Positions 48,201 to 57,780 of a stretch of 64,000 nucleotides of DNA are shown piece by piece (position 1 is the first letter of the stretch; each line of letters begins with the position of its first letter). The DNA comes from Dastarcus helophoroides. Its lineage: Eukaryota > Arthropoda > Insecta > Coleoptera > Bothrideridae. Under the pieces are notes generated by a model. It saw only the letters and a list, made by a program, of their open reading frames with translations, had not been told where the DNA came from and did no database searches. Both the position numbers and the translations under genes were made by a program. The stretch is taken from contig CM053327.1 in assembly GCA_028583605.1 (NCBI GenBank), forward strand, positions 46,240,059 to 46,304,058, given 5' to 3'.

Positions 48201-51200
48201 CAGTAACCTTTGCTGTGTTTTTTAATCTTTCTTGGTTTCAGGGGACAAGTTCTGTGATTCAATTTTTGAAGATAACCAAGGACCAGTCCATTCCATCAAA
48301 ATCATTAAACGTTTTAAATAGATTTGAAAACAATAGTATTAACTTAAGTTTTCCAAACGGTTATTTTGGTTAGGCGTTTTATAATCATTTGATGCAGTTT
48401 TTTTTAAATTTCTTGATGTAATTTAGTTATCTGTGGCCAGACACGTAGCCAGGATTTTCGTTCGGGGGGGGGGGGTCCAACTCTTCAGAAAATATAAGAA
48501 CATACATCAATTACTTTTACGTATTCGTTTCTTTTATTTTATTTTTTTTTTTTCATTTTGTTAATTAGTAAAAGTAAAGAATAAAATCTAGTGACCTTAA
48601 CATTATATAAATTTGACAAATAAAAACGTAAAACTTACCAAAGAAAAATTTCCTAATATCTATTTTGAGTTTACGTATTTAACTTATCACCGATCAAGAA
48701 TCGACTTTTTTTTTGAAGTAAAAATTACAAGAGTGGAAAGAACATCAATTTGAAAAAAAATTATCACGGAATGTTGACTTTTTTTTTCTTTAAATTCCGA
48801 GATTAAAGTCAAAATTTCGACTTTAATGTGAAAATTTCGGAAAAAAAAAACGTCGAAATTTGGTTTTTAAAGTCGAAAAATCTAAAAAAAAGTTAAAATG
48901 TCAATTTTTAAATCGAAAATCTTGCAAAGGCGTAGAAAGGACATCGATTTAGAAAAAATGTTGTGTTTAGAAATTTCGACTTTTTTCTCAAACTTCGACT
49001 TTTTTCTCAAATTTAGACTTTTTTCTCAAAATTTCGACTCTTTTTGGAAATTTTAACTTTTTTCTGAAAATTTCCACTTTTTCGAAATGTTACAGAGGCG
49101 TAGAAAAGACATCGAATAAAAAAATATCTTTTAAAGAAATTTCAACTTTTTTTTCTCAAATTTCGATTTTAAGCTCGAAATTTCGACTTTTTTCTCGAAA
49201 TTTATATTTTTTTTCTTAAATTTCGAGTTTATTTCTCAAAATTTCGACTTGTTTCTCGAAATGTTGACTTTTTTCTCAAAATTTGATTTTTTTCTCGAAA
49301 TTTTGCCTTTTTCTCGAAATTTCGTTTTTTTTTCTCAAATTTCGACTTCTTTCTCGAAATTTTGACCTTAATATCGAAATTTCGACATTTCTCTCAAAAT
49401 TTCGACTTTATACTCAAAATTTCGACCTTTTTTTTATCGAAATTTCGACTTTTTTCGCAAACCTCGACTTTTTTCTCGAAATTTCGTCTTTTTGCTCGAA
49501 ATATTTCGAAATTTCTACTTTTTCTCGAAATTTCCACGTTCTTCTCAAATTTCGAATTCTTGCTCGAAATATTTCGAAGACTTTTTGTCGAAATTTCGAC
49601 GTTATTTTCAAATTTCGACTTTTTCGTCGAAATTTCGGCCTTAATCTGAAAAATTCGACTTTTTTCTCGAAATTTCGTTTTTTTTCTCAGTTTTAGACTT
49701 TTTTCTCAAATATCAACTTTTTTCTCGAAGTTTTAACCTTAATATCGAAATTTCGACATTTTTCTCGAAATTTAGGCTTTAAACCCAAAATGTCGATTAT
49801 TTTTCTAGAAATTTCGACGTTTTTCTCAAATTTCGACTTTTTTCTCGGAATTTCGCCCTACGTTTTTCTCAAACCTCGACTTTTTTTCTAGAAAATACGA
49901 CTTTTCTCGAAATTTCGACCTTAATCTAAAAAGTTCGACTTTTTTCTCGAAATTTCGTCTTTTTTCTCAATTTTCGACTTTTTTCTCATTATCGACTTTT
50001 TTCTCAAAATGTTGACCTTAATATAGAAATTTCGACATTTCTTTTAAAATTTCGACTTTATACTCAAAATTTTGACATTTTTTTAACGAAATATCGACCT
50101 TTCTTTATCAAAATTTCGATTTTTTTCGCAAAGTTCGACTTTTTTCTCGAAATTTCGTTTTTTTTTCTCAATTTTAGATTTTTTTTCTCAAATATCGACT
50201 TTTTTCTCGAAATTTTAACCTTAATATCAAAATTTCGAATTTTTTTTTTTGAAATTTCGTCTTTTTGCTCGAAATATTTCAAAATTTCTACTTTTTTCTC
50301 GAAATGTCGACGTTATTTTCAAATTTCGAATTTTTACTCGAAATATTTCGAAATTTCGACGTTATTTTCAAATTTCGATTTTTTTCTCGAAATTTCGGCC
50401 TTAATCTGAAAAGTTCGACTTTTTTCTCGAAATTTCGTTTTTTTTTCTCAATTTTGGACTTTTTTCTCAAATATCGACTTTTTTCTCGAAATTTTAACCT
50501 TAATATCGAAATTTCGACATTTTTCTCGAAATTTCGGCTTTAAACTCAAAATGTCTACTATTTTTCTAGAAATTTCGACTTTTTTCTCAAATTTCGACTT
50601 TTTTCTCGGAATTTTGACTTAGTTTTTCTCAAACTTCGACTTTTTTCTCGAAATTTCTACCTTTTTCTTGAAATTTCGACTTTTTTTTTTTCAATTTCCG
50701 ACTTTTTTTTCGAAATTTTCATCTTAATCACGAAAATTCGATTTTTTTCTCGAATTTTCAACTTTCATCTCGAAATTTCTAAAAAAAAAGATCAAAATTT
50801 GCCAACTAAAAATAGCAATTATTGAACGCGCCATACTACAAACTGTCAAGATTTTTGGGGAAGAGGAGTGGTGGGACGCAACTGTCATCTGCCTAATTTG
50901 ATCATAGTGTAGAAATTTTGACTTATTCGAAAAAAATTTCGATATAAAAGTCGAAATTTCGACATTAGTCTCGGAATTTTAAGAAGAAAGTAGAAATGTC
51001 GAGAAAAAAGTCGAATTTTTGAAAAAAAAGTCGAAATTTTGAGTATTAAGTCGAAATTTCGAGTTTAAAGCCGAAATTTGGAGAAAAAAATCGAAATTAA
51101 AAAAAAACCGAATAGTTGACAAAAAAAGTCCAAACCCCTAAACATTTTTTTTATAATCAGTGTCCTTTTTCCGCTTTTGTAAAATGTCGAAATTTCTAAA

Positions 51201-51943
51201 TTTAATTTTTTTTAATCTATGCCTTCCTATGCTTTTGTAAAATGTCGACTTTAAACTCAAAATTTCGACTTTTTTCTCGAAAATTCTACTCCATGCATAC
51301 ATATGTCAAGAAAGCCGAAATTTGGGGTAATAAAAAATTGAAATTACTGAACGTGCCCTACTGCTAAGTGTCAATATTAAATTGTAAAAGGGTTGGTGCA
51401 TGTATTGGGAAGGCTTGAGCTCATTGCCAATTTTTATTAAAATGTCTACATGGCTATTTTGCTTATCATAAGCTCAATAGTTGGCAATTTCGAAAATTAT
51501 TTACATGCTTAAATATACAATCAGCCGTTTTTCTACTAATATTTCAATTCGTATCATCGTAAATTTTTTGGGGAATATTCATTTCGGGAAGAGGCCGGAC
51601 CCCTTGGCTACGTGCCTGTCTGTGGCCTACTAATGAAGTTCTTGGGGTGCTAGGGACCTATGACTAGCACACTTGGGCTCTGGTCTTTCTTTATTCCTTC
51701 TCCATTCCTTCTTTATTTATGTATTCGACTCATTTTTAATTTGCTAATTTTATTAAAGATTTATTTGTTTCTGTGTTTTTTTTTTAGTTAACGCAGTTCT
51801 ATAAGATCCATCAAGAAGATCTACAGCCGTATGCAAGACTGATGCAAGAAACGGTTGATAAAATTAAACTTAGGATAGAATGGAAAGAAAAACATCTTGA
51901 TTACGTCGTTTCATGGTTGCAAAACGATGCTGACCAATTTTAA
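30216..51943 (+). CDS. M1 aminopeptidase N-like protein lacking the catalytic zinc motif (pseudo-enzyme)
   Basis: Eleven exons join in frame: 30216-30428, 31429-31991, 32043-32198, 39808-40119, 40170-40350, 40646-40884, 45464-45813, 45870-46347, 47397-47567, 47784-48000, 51788-51943 (TAA), giving about 1011 aa, a normal family length. A 45-residue cytosolic tail precedes one membrane helix (about 46-68), so it is a type II membrane protein. Then come the M1 beta-domain (RLPNTLRPLHYKLKLFP; WLLTTQFYTIYARRVFPCFD), the peptidase-like domain and the helical ERAP1_C-type domain (FYRVNYDVNNW onward). The substrate motif GAMEN is EAMEN (404-408). HExxH is HQLIL (439-443): the first zinc His remains, while the catalytic Glu and second His are replaced. 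The third ligand E462 and Y525 are retained. Loss of peptidase activity is therefore predicted; a binding or receptor role is inference. Splice sites are standard and no stops interrupt it. Confidence 0.9.
30809..31104. repeat. 148-bp tandem duplication in intron 1
   Basis: Two adjacent near-identical copies begin TATAGTGAAGCCAAACTATC (30807 and 30955) and contain CTGACGTTTAGCAGAGGCAG. Differences are a few single bases, so the duplication is recent. No coding signal. Confidence 0.75.
31121..31407. repeat. 20-bp minisatellite next to the exon 2 acceptor
   Basis: About fourteen units of TTGCATTCAAGATGACTGTC run without interruption and stop roughly 20 bp before the exon 2 acceptor (TTTCACAATCACTTTCAG). 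Unit variants differ at one or two positions. The array occupies the region where the branch point would be expected. Confidence 0.85.
32218..32536. mobile_element. Family D element inserted on the exon 3 splice donor
   Basis: This is a reverse-orientation copy of 13471-13823. It begins GCAAGTAGAATGCAACCTAG, includes an internal hairpin of that word, and ends CCTATTGGTCTGTGC. The sequence GAACCTTTGTAAGTATG, which contains the exon 3 donor (GT at 32199), is on the left and GAACCATTGTAAGTATG (32537-32553) on the right. An extra short duplication (CTTTGTAAGTATGCAAGTAG) lies at the left junction, so three donor-like GTAAGTATG copies are present. Confidence 0.65.
32704..33067. repeat. 91-bp tandem repeat, four units
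   Basis: GAAGAGTTTCGCCTCTGG or a close variant occurs at 32704, 32795, 32886 and 32977, exactly 91 bp apart, and the first bases of a fifth unit at 33068 run directly into the large satellite. A 65-codon open frame spans two units but has no support as a gene. Confidence 0.85.
33068..39510. repeat. Higher-order satellite: ~867-bp units of five ~173-bp monomers
   Basis: CCCATCCTAGTAAAC recurs at about 33097, 33963, 34831, 35697, 36563, 37431, 38297 and 39171, spacing 866-874 bp, giving seven full units and a partial eighth. Inside the first unit the TCTCTCCC-type phrase occurs at 33091, 33264, 33437 and 33610, exactly 173 bp apart, and the next unit begins 348 bp later, so each unit holds five diverged monomers (for example GACGCGGAATCGATATC in monomers 1 and 2). 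Units are highly alike while monomers differ, the mark of higher-order amplification. The array fills most of intron 3. Confidence 0.9.
39691..39787. mobile_element. Short foldback element, family A, just before exon 4
   Basis: ATACAAATCTTGTCCCCTGA is followed directly by its inverted partner and the tail GATAACCAAGGACCAGTCCG. The central part is missing. It ends about 20 bp before the exon 4 acceptor. The 180 bp before it (39510-39690) is a fragment that shares AATTCCACAAAGA and GGAGCCTC phrases with 44570-44640. Confidence 0.65.
40427..40614. mobile_element. Diverged foldback element, family A, in intron 5
   Basis: Left arm phrases (TTGTCCCTTGAAGCAAG, GCTCTAACGCGTTTCGATAG) and the tail GAAGATAACCAAGGACAAGT are present, but the centre is replaced by a short TAGTAGTACTAGTAG-type sequence. 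It occupies most of a 295-bp intron. Confidence 0.65.
41040..42440. repeat. Dispersed 210-bp repeat followed by degenerate A-rich array (intron 6)
   Basis: Bases 41040-41265 (AGGGATGATATATTTTTTAT ... CAGCTTGACCATGGCGCCC ... GTAGCTCTCGGCTTGGA) recur at 44660-44890. Bases 41270-42440 are A-rich AAATTT/TCAAAA-type low-complexity sequence. Open frames here are compositional. Confidence 0.6.
42450..43275 (-). pseudogene. LINE ORF2 C-terminal relic (RNase H end), split by a foldback element
   Basis: On the minus strand, about 43270 downward encodes GNKRADKLAWKGSEG, the end of an RNase H domain (GN..AD.LA), then after a frameshift ARSTVRSLLNEETYRKHKAL. Past the inserted element, reading resumes with FIRMPCRERAKLCLQLSRNN, LVGIWTGHCRLNKHLHRMG and the Cys/His cluster CRGCLEEDESVEHVMCH. 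This order is typical of RNase H-bearing non-LTR retrotransposons (I/R1/LOA-like groups). The two halves are in the same frame once the insertion and one target copy are ignored. It is 5'-truncated and inactive. Confidence 0.8.
42898..43115. mobile_element. Foldback element, family A, nested in the LINE relic
   Basis: The 218-bp insert begins with the reversed family tail (TGATGGAACGGACTGGTCC), has both palindromic arms around CATCTTCAGAGAGAAACTGA, and ends CTTGGTTTCAGGGGG. CATGTTGTT flanks it at 42889-42897 and 43116-43124, a perfect 9-bp duplication inside LINE coding sequence. The far arm is shortened relative to other copies. Confidence 0.85.
43275..45230. repeat. Intron 6 repeats: degenerate array, TATCGAT-rich fragments, dispersed repeat
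   Basis: Bases 43280-43920 are an A-rich AAATTT array. 44030-44215 and 44455-44530 share ACTAGTCGATGATACRTCAA and GTATCGACGGTA and are rich in ATCGAT words, resembling the ends of the element at 56741-57416. 44660-44890 repeats 41040-41265. Bases 44890-45230 show no feature that I can identify. Confidence 0.55.
45230..45366. mobile_element. Foldback element, family B, compact hairpin
   Basis: The arms GATTGGACCGTGTCAAAGAA plus CTACTAAAAGTG and their inverted complement are separated by about five bases, giving an almost loop-free hairpin of roughly 50-bp arms including TTACTTCTTCCGG/CCGGAAGAAGTAA. It ends with the family's GTGGAAACCTTCGTTATC. No flanking duplication is seen. It lies about 100 bp before exon 7. 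Confidence 0.7.
46618..47262. mobile_element. Compound foldback element (family A) with an extra ~72-bp segment in its arms
   Basis: A ~650-bp imperfect palindrome is centred near 46890. Besides the family arms, it holds a segment beginning CATCTGGATTCCTGAAAAGG and including TCGCATGGAAGAGAAACTAT, placed where ordinary copies go straight from CAATTT to TGAAGATAACC. The segment occurs once inverted on the left and twice directly on the right (47000 and 47130). It is in intron 8. Confidence 0.65.
47609..47760. mobile_element. Hairpin MITE (family E)
   Basis: AAACAACAACAGATATT and its partner AATATCTGCTGTTGTTTTAA form the arms, followed by AATACAGCTTAATAGTTG and a tail ending near AAATGTCAATTATT. 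The same arrangement with longer arms is at 60847-61065. Confidence 0.6.
48039..48301. mobile_element. Full foldback element, family A, in intron 10
   Basis: Both arms are complete around CAGAGAGAGTTTCTCAGAG, with the tail GGACCAGTCCATTCCATCAA. Flanks TCATTAGACGT (48028-48038) and TCATTAAACGT (48302-48312) form an 11-bp duplication with one mismatch. It starts 38 bp after the exon 10 donor. Confidence 0.8.
48439..51619. mobile_element. hAT-like non-autonomous element (3.2 kb) carrying an AAATTTCGA array
   Basis: CTGTGGCC flanks it exactly at 48431-48438 and 51620-51627. The ends are imperfect inverted repeats: AGACACGTAGCCAGG with a run of eleven G on the left, and GGACCCCTTGGCTACGTGCC on the right. 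The interior is dominated by TTTTTCTCGAAATTTCGACTT variants (about 48780-50780 pyrimidine-rich, 50930-51120 purine-rich) and has no transposase. An 8-bp duplication points to the hAT superfamily. It occupies most of intron 10. Confidence 0.75.
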
Positions 51944-51954
51944 ATCACATAATT

Positions 51955-53005
51955 TCATTTGAAATACAGAACTTGTCCCTTGAAACCAAAAAAGGTTAAA
52001 AAAACACAACAAACGTGTTTGTTTCTCGGTTTCAGGGGACAAGTTCTGTATTTCAATTTTTGAAGATAACCAAGGACGAGTTCGTTCCATCAAATTTATG
52101 GCAAAAAAAATAATTTTATTTGTAAATAAAATTATAGAAATATTTGCCTTCTGTTTCAAATTTGTAGCATGTAAATATTGGTACACAAATCTTTTCCTTT
52201 GGAAGGCAAGAAAGATTAAAAAACACATCCGCAGTTACTCTAACGCGTTTCGATAGTCAAGCTATCATCTCTCTGAAGATCGAAACGCCTTAGAGCAACT
52301 GTTGTTGTGTTTTTTAATGTTTTTTGCTTTCAGGGGACAAGATCTGGTCCTCAATTTTTGAAACTAACCAAAGTTTAGTCCGTTTCACCAAAATTGTAGG
52401 ACGTAATTGCAATTTTCTGCATGCGGACTATTCTTGGGTAAGTTCTCGATTATCACAATGTTTAGGAAGGAGCCAAATGGACATATTTCTCACAAGTGTG
52501 ACAACATTTCGTCAAAAAATTGAATCTTTGCAAGTGTTGGTGTTCGGACTCAAAATTCTGAACAAAAGCAGTAAAATATTCCCTGTAATTTCTTTGCGAA
52601 GTATGTAAAAACAGTAAAACTTTCAGATGAAATCTAAATTTATTGAAACTTTAACCATGTCGAAAATTAAATAGAAAAAATAAAGATTAAAAGTGTATAA
52701 ACTTAAAATGTCAAGAAATCGTTTTGTTGCCATTACTTGAAGATGTTTCCCTAACCTGCGGAACAAAGCATCGAAATCCCGTGAAACGTATACAATTACT
52801 AAAAATTGAAAAACAAATTTGTCCCCTGAAACCAAAAACGATGAAAAAACACAACAGGGGTTGCTCTAACGCGCTTCGATAGCCAAGCTATCATCGAAGC
52901 GCATTAGAGCAACCTCTGTTGTGTTTTTTAATCTTTCTTTTCAGGGGACAAGATTTGTATTTCAATTTTTGAGGATAACCAAGCATCAGTCCGTTCCACC
53001 ACAAA
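51955..53005. mobile_element. Three foldback elements (family A) downstream of the gene
   Basis: Copies at about 51960-52096, 52180-52400 and 52803-53005 carry family A arms (CTTGTCCCTTGAAACC, TCTAACGCGTTTCGATAGTC, CTAACGCGCTTCGATAGCC) and tails such as GATAACCAAGGACGAGTTCG. The first is a short form. Between them (52400-52800) lies unique AT-rich DNA with no supported gene. The 3' UTR of the aminopeptidase-like gene probably ends within the first copy. Confidence 0.65.
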
Positions 53006-53009
53006 AATA

Positions 53010-55260
53010 GTCGAAATATCGAGATTAAAGGAGATATTTCCAAAAATAAGTGACAAATTCTAAAATAACCCTAATTTCGAAAAAGGTGGAACTTGTAGAA
53101 AATTCTGGAATTTAAAAGTTCGTATTTCAATTTTATTTATCTCAAATTTTTAGTAAAAATTTAAACATTTTCATTCCCACTTTTATTAAAAATTTAAATA
53201 TTTCCAAATTGGGTCGCAGAAGTGTTAAATAAACTTAATAAACATAATGTTTTCGACCAATAAGAGTCTGACGTGAAGAATAATTTAAGTTTCAAGTCGC
53301 AAATTTAGAAATAAAAGAGGGTGAATGGCTATAATCAAAACTTTGAAAAAAGGATTGAGATTCTTCATGGTAGACCCTTATTGACCGGAAATATTATGGT
53401 TTTTTCAATTTATTTAACATTTCTTCGGCCCAAAAAAAAATGTTAAATAAATTGAAAAAACCATAAGGATTGAGATGTTAAGATTAAAGAACGAAATTTC
53501 GAAGTAAAATCTCATTAAAAAGTTGAGTTTGAAATTGAAATTAATTAAAATTGGTGGTAATAATTACGTAATTAAGATTAATCAAGATTAGTGAATTTAG
53601 AAATAAAACAGGGTGAATGGCTATAATCAAAACTTTGAAAAAAGAATTGAGATTTTAAGATTAAAGAACGACATTTCGAAGTGAAATCTCATTAAAAAGT
53701 TGAGTTTGAAATTGAAATTAATTAAAATTACTGCTAATAAATACGTAATTAAGATTAATCAAGATTAGTGCGCTTGAAAATGCCATTTCTCCTGGCGATA
53801 TACGTATCGCGTAATTATTTGTTTAATTTCCGATGTGGTAAAGGGGTAAAACTTTCTACGGACCTAATTACATAAATAAATAAATACCTAAATAATTTCA
53901 GCACGTCGAAATTGTTTTAAGTTAAAAATCAGTTTAATAAAAGGACAAATTCAAAGTAAAAATTCGTAATTTTTCGAAACAAGTCGAAAATTTGAAATTA
54001 ATCCTAACATCTCAAAAAATGAGGTAAAACCTCATCGAAGCAGACAAAATTTCGTGCATATTGTCGAACTTGTGCGAGCAAAATATAAAATTCCAAGTTC
54101 AAACGCCGATATTTGAAAAAACAAAATAAAAGAGAAATGGTTTTTTGGTAGCTTTCGAGTTCAAACTCAAAATATTGAGAAAAACCTGTAGAACTTTCGA
54201 GAAAAATCAAATTTTTCAAAAATTTGATTCGAAACTCAATTAAAAAAAAAATAAAATTTCGAGATTAAAATCAACATTTCGTGAAATGACTGACAATTTC
54301 TAAAAACGGTCAAAATTTGGAAACATTGGAAAAAACATGGAAAATTTTCGAATTTAAACTCAGAATTTCGATAAGAAATTGTAATTTTAGAGTTATAGTT
54401 CTGAGTTTTAAGTTTAATTTAAAAATTTCAAGAAATTCTGTCTTTTAACCTCGAAATTTCGAAAAAAAGATCGAAATTTCGAAAAAAAGATCGAAATTTC
54501 GAGAAAAAGATCGAAATTTCGAGAAAAAGATCGAAATTTTGTGTTTAAAAGATAGAATTTTGAGTACCAAAGTGAGTTCTCAATAGGAAGTCGAATTTGA
54601 AGTCGAAATTTTCTAAATAAATAGTAAAAGTTGATTAAAAATACAGCAAGTAGAAAAAAATGTCACTGATTATTCCGAATGTTCAAACTCCGATATTTGA
54701 AAAAACAAAATAAAAGAGAAATGGTTTTTTGGTAGCTTTCGAGTACAAACTCAAAATATTGAGAAAAAAATGTAGAACTTTCGAGAAAAATCAAAATTTT
54801 CAAAAATTTGATTCGAAACTCAATTAAAAAAAAATAAAATTTCGAGATTAAAATCAACATTTCGTGAAATGACTGACAATTTCTAAAAACGGTCAAAATT
54901 TGGAAACATTGGAAAAAACATGGAAAATTTTCGAATTTAAACTCAGAATTTCGATAAGAAATTGTAATTTTAGAGTTATCGTCCTGAGTTTTAAGTTTAA
55001 ATTTAAAATTTCAAGAAATTCTGTCTTTTAACCTCGAAATTTCGAAAAAAAGATCGAAATTTCGAAAAAAAGATCGAAATTTCGAGAAAAAGATCGAAAT
55101 TTCGAGAAAAAAATCGAAATTTTGTGTTTAAAAGATAGAATTTTGAGTACCAAAGTGAGTTCTCAATAGAAAGTCGAATTTGAAGTCGAAATTTTCGAAA
55201 TAAATAGTAAAAGTTGAATAAAAGTACAGTAAGTAGAAAAAAATGTCACTGATTATTCCG
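53010..55260. repeat. Degenerate and tandem A-rich repeats
   Basis: Bases 53280-53760 hold a duplicated ~310-bp segment (GGGTGAATGGCTATAATCAA twice) into which a family C fragment is inserted. 54080-54665 and 54670-55255 are two ~586-bp near-identical tandem units (CGATATTTGAAAAAACAAAA, then four AAAAGATCGAAATTTCGA units). 53765-53870 is an inverted relative of 59890-60005 (TTACCACATCGG; AATTACGTGATACGTA). No gene supported. Confidence 0.65.
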
Positions 55261-55599
55261 AATGTGTACTCTTTTTTCCGAAAATTTTTATTTTAAACCC
55301 AAATTGTCGACCGTTTATCGAAATTTTAAGTTTAAGTTGCTCTTATCAAATAATTGAATTTTTAAATTTTGTTGCGTTTTTATCGTTAGTAAATTTTAAT
55401 AGTTATGCTCTTTATTAATTTGCAGTTTAAATTTTTTTTTACTTAATCGGTTTCAAGAAGAAAGATTCTTCATAATTAACTCAATTAGTTATTTCGTAAG
55501 GCAATTAGTTGTTTCTAAGTCAAAAATTCACCAAATTAATGAAAATTCTGCAAATCTGGCAACGCCACATGAATTCTTCACAGATATCGTGTCGTGTAG

Positions 55600-57780
55600 A
55601 AGCTCCCTAATAACTCAAAGTAGTTGTCTTTGGTAGTTGAAACGCCATGAAGGTATTCTGTGGCCATGAAGCGGGAACTACGGCGATAGGAACATATATG
55701 TTTTGTAGTGATAGCTCATTTAGGTCTTGTTAATTTTACTTAACATTTCTACAACCCAATTTGGAAATATTTAAATTTTTAGTAATGAAAGTTGACGATA
55801 TTCTGAAACTTTTTTTGCAATATGACTGCGTGACGTTTTAAGCATTTAGATTCTGTGTAAAATAATTAACCTATCAGCTGTCGTGAGGTGACGTTTTAAG
55901 AATTTGTGGGTTTATTGTGGTTCCATAACACTAGAACCTTAGTTAACTAATGTCTATGATTCTCGGCGGAGAATGAAAGTCCAAGATACTTTAATAATAA
56001 CTTTAATCGCTACATATTTGTTACATTAACTTACATTGAATTCGAACGCGAAGTGATGAACCTTAATGGCGAAACTTTTAGCTCAGAAGAGGTTCTGTCC
56101 ATGTTCGCACCCTATTTTATATCGGTCGTAAAACTTTCCTCATTATTATTCGTATTTTCGCGCGGGAACAAGTTACTAGAAGAAAATCAATACTTGTGGA
56201 CATGCGTGGTACAACAAAGTCGACCTTCCCTACGAACGACATTGACAATTGACGTTTACGAACACAGAATATGGACTCATAGACTTGCCACAGATTCAAA
56301 TGATTCATAGGTTTATTTGTGGTTCTATTATACTGGAACCTTGATTAACTGACGTCTATGATTCTCGGCGAAGAATAAAAGTCTATTCTTAACGGACGAC
56401 ACTTTAATCACTACTTAACTTATTACATTAACTTACATGGATTAGAACGCGAAGTGATGAACCTTAATGGCGTAATTTTTACCTCAGAAGAGGTTCTGTC
56501 CATGTTCGCACCCTATTTTATATCGGTCGTAAAACTTTCCTCATTATTATTCACATTTTCGCGCGGGAACAAGTTACTAGAAGAAAATCAATACTTGTGG
56601 ACATGCGTGGTACAACAAAGTCGACCTTCCCTACGAACGACATTGACAATTGACGTTTGCGAACACAGAATATGGATTCATAGAGTTGCCACAGATTCAA
56701 ATGATTCGTAGGTTTATTTGTGGTTCTATTATACTGGAACTAGGGATGATCGATATTAGAAAAACATCGATATTGACATCAATATTAACATCGGCTCAAA
56801 AGTATCGATGTACGATGAATATCGAAAGAAAAATATCGATGTCCGAAAACATCGATGTTTTAGGTAAAAAAAACAATCCATTTTATTATAAGCCATACAC
56901 ATAGTAAGCGAAGTAAGCAAATTCATGGCAGATTGTTGGGTTACATGACTACAAAAGTTTGAGTTTATTGGACAGACATAGAGTACAATATAGAGTAGAT
57001 TTACGATACCTATTATTTCGTTTTCGAAGGTTCATTACTAAAAAAAAATTAAGTTCTACTAACACTCGCTCCCACTTTATTCTTAGATAAGAAAAAAAGT
57101 TGACCATGGCTTAAAATTGACATTTTTTTATTTTGTTGGTTTTAATTTGGTTACATCGATTAGCGACATCTAGTGTAAATTTGGCGAAGGTGAAATAGTA
57201 CTAATAGCAACATTAATCAGCAGCATTTGTTACACCTAATAACGCTAGATGGCCTAGCCCTAGACTTAAGAGTGTATCGTTATCGATGTTCCGATTTTAT
57301 TCTCATAACATCGATGTGTCAATATTATCGAAAACTTAACATCGATATTAAAACATCGATGTTTTTCCACTAAACATCGATGTTTATTCACCATCGATGA
57401 ATATCGATCATCCCTAACTGGAACCTTGGTTAACTGACGTCTATGATTCTCGGCGAAAAATAAAAATCTATACTTAACGGACGATACTTTAATCACTACT
57501 TAACTTATTACATTAACTTCCATGGATTAGAACGCGAAGTGATGAACCTTAATGGCGGAAGTTTTACCGAAGAAGAGGCATGTCCATGGTCGTACCCTCT
57601 TTTATATGGGTCGTAATACTTCCGTCATTATTATTCATATTTTCGCGCGGGAACAAGTTACTGGAAGAAAATGAATACTTGTGGACATGCGTGGTACGAC
57701 AAAGTCTACTTTCGACTGACATTGACAATTAACGATCACAGAATATGGATTCGTATACATGCCACAGATTCTTAAAACGT
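55600..57780. repeat. Three copies of a ~400-bp repeat with pseudo-open frames
   Basis: Copies at about 55890-56310, 56300-56712 and (after an insertion) 57417-57780 share GATGAACCTTAATGGCG, TCTGTCCATGTTCGCACCC and TTTTCGCGCGGGAACAAGTT. The first two have 85-codon open frames, but all eight base differences between them inside the frame change the amino acid and the third copy is broken, so protein coding is unlikely. Confidence 0.7.
56741..57416. mobile_element. hAT-like MITE with TAGGGATGATCGATATT ends and 8-bp duplication
   Basis: The 676-bp element has perfect inverted ends TAGGGATGATCGATATT / AATATCGATCATCCCTA, many internal CATCGATGT words, and exact ACTGGAAC duplications at 56733-56740 and 57417-57424. 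The preceding repeat copy (about 56325) has the uninterrupted ACTGGAACCTTG site. No transposase is encoded. Confidence 0.9.

Noticed and set aside
49283..50543. Long open frames rich in F, S, R, N on the plus strand and K, E, R on the minus strand
   Set aside because: They arise from the TTTTTCTCGAAATTTCGAC array, which is free of stops in some frames. The same applies to frames at 4145-5881, 11252-11693, 26119-26409 and 43382-43883.
56053..56711. 85-codon open frames in two tandem copies
   Set aside because: All eight base differences within the frame between the copies are amino-acid changing and the third copy is frameshifted, so there is no sign of selection on a protein.
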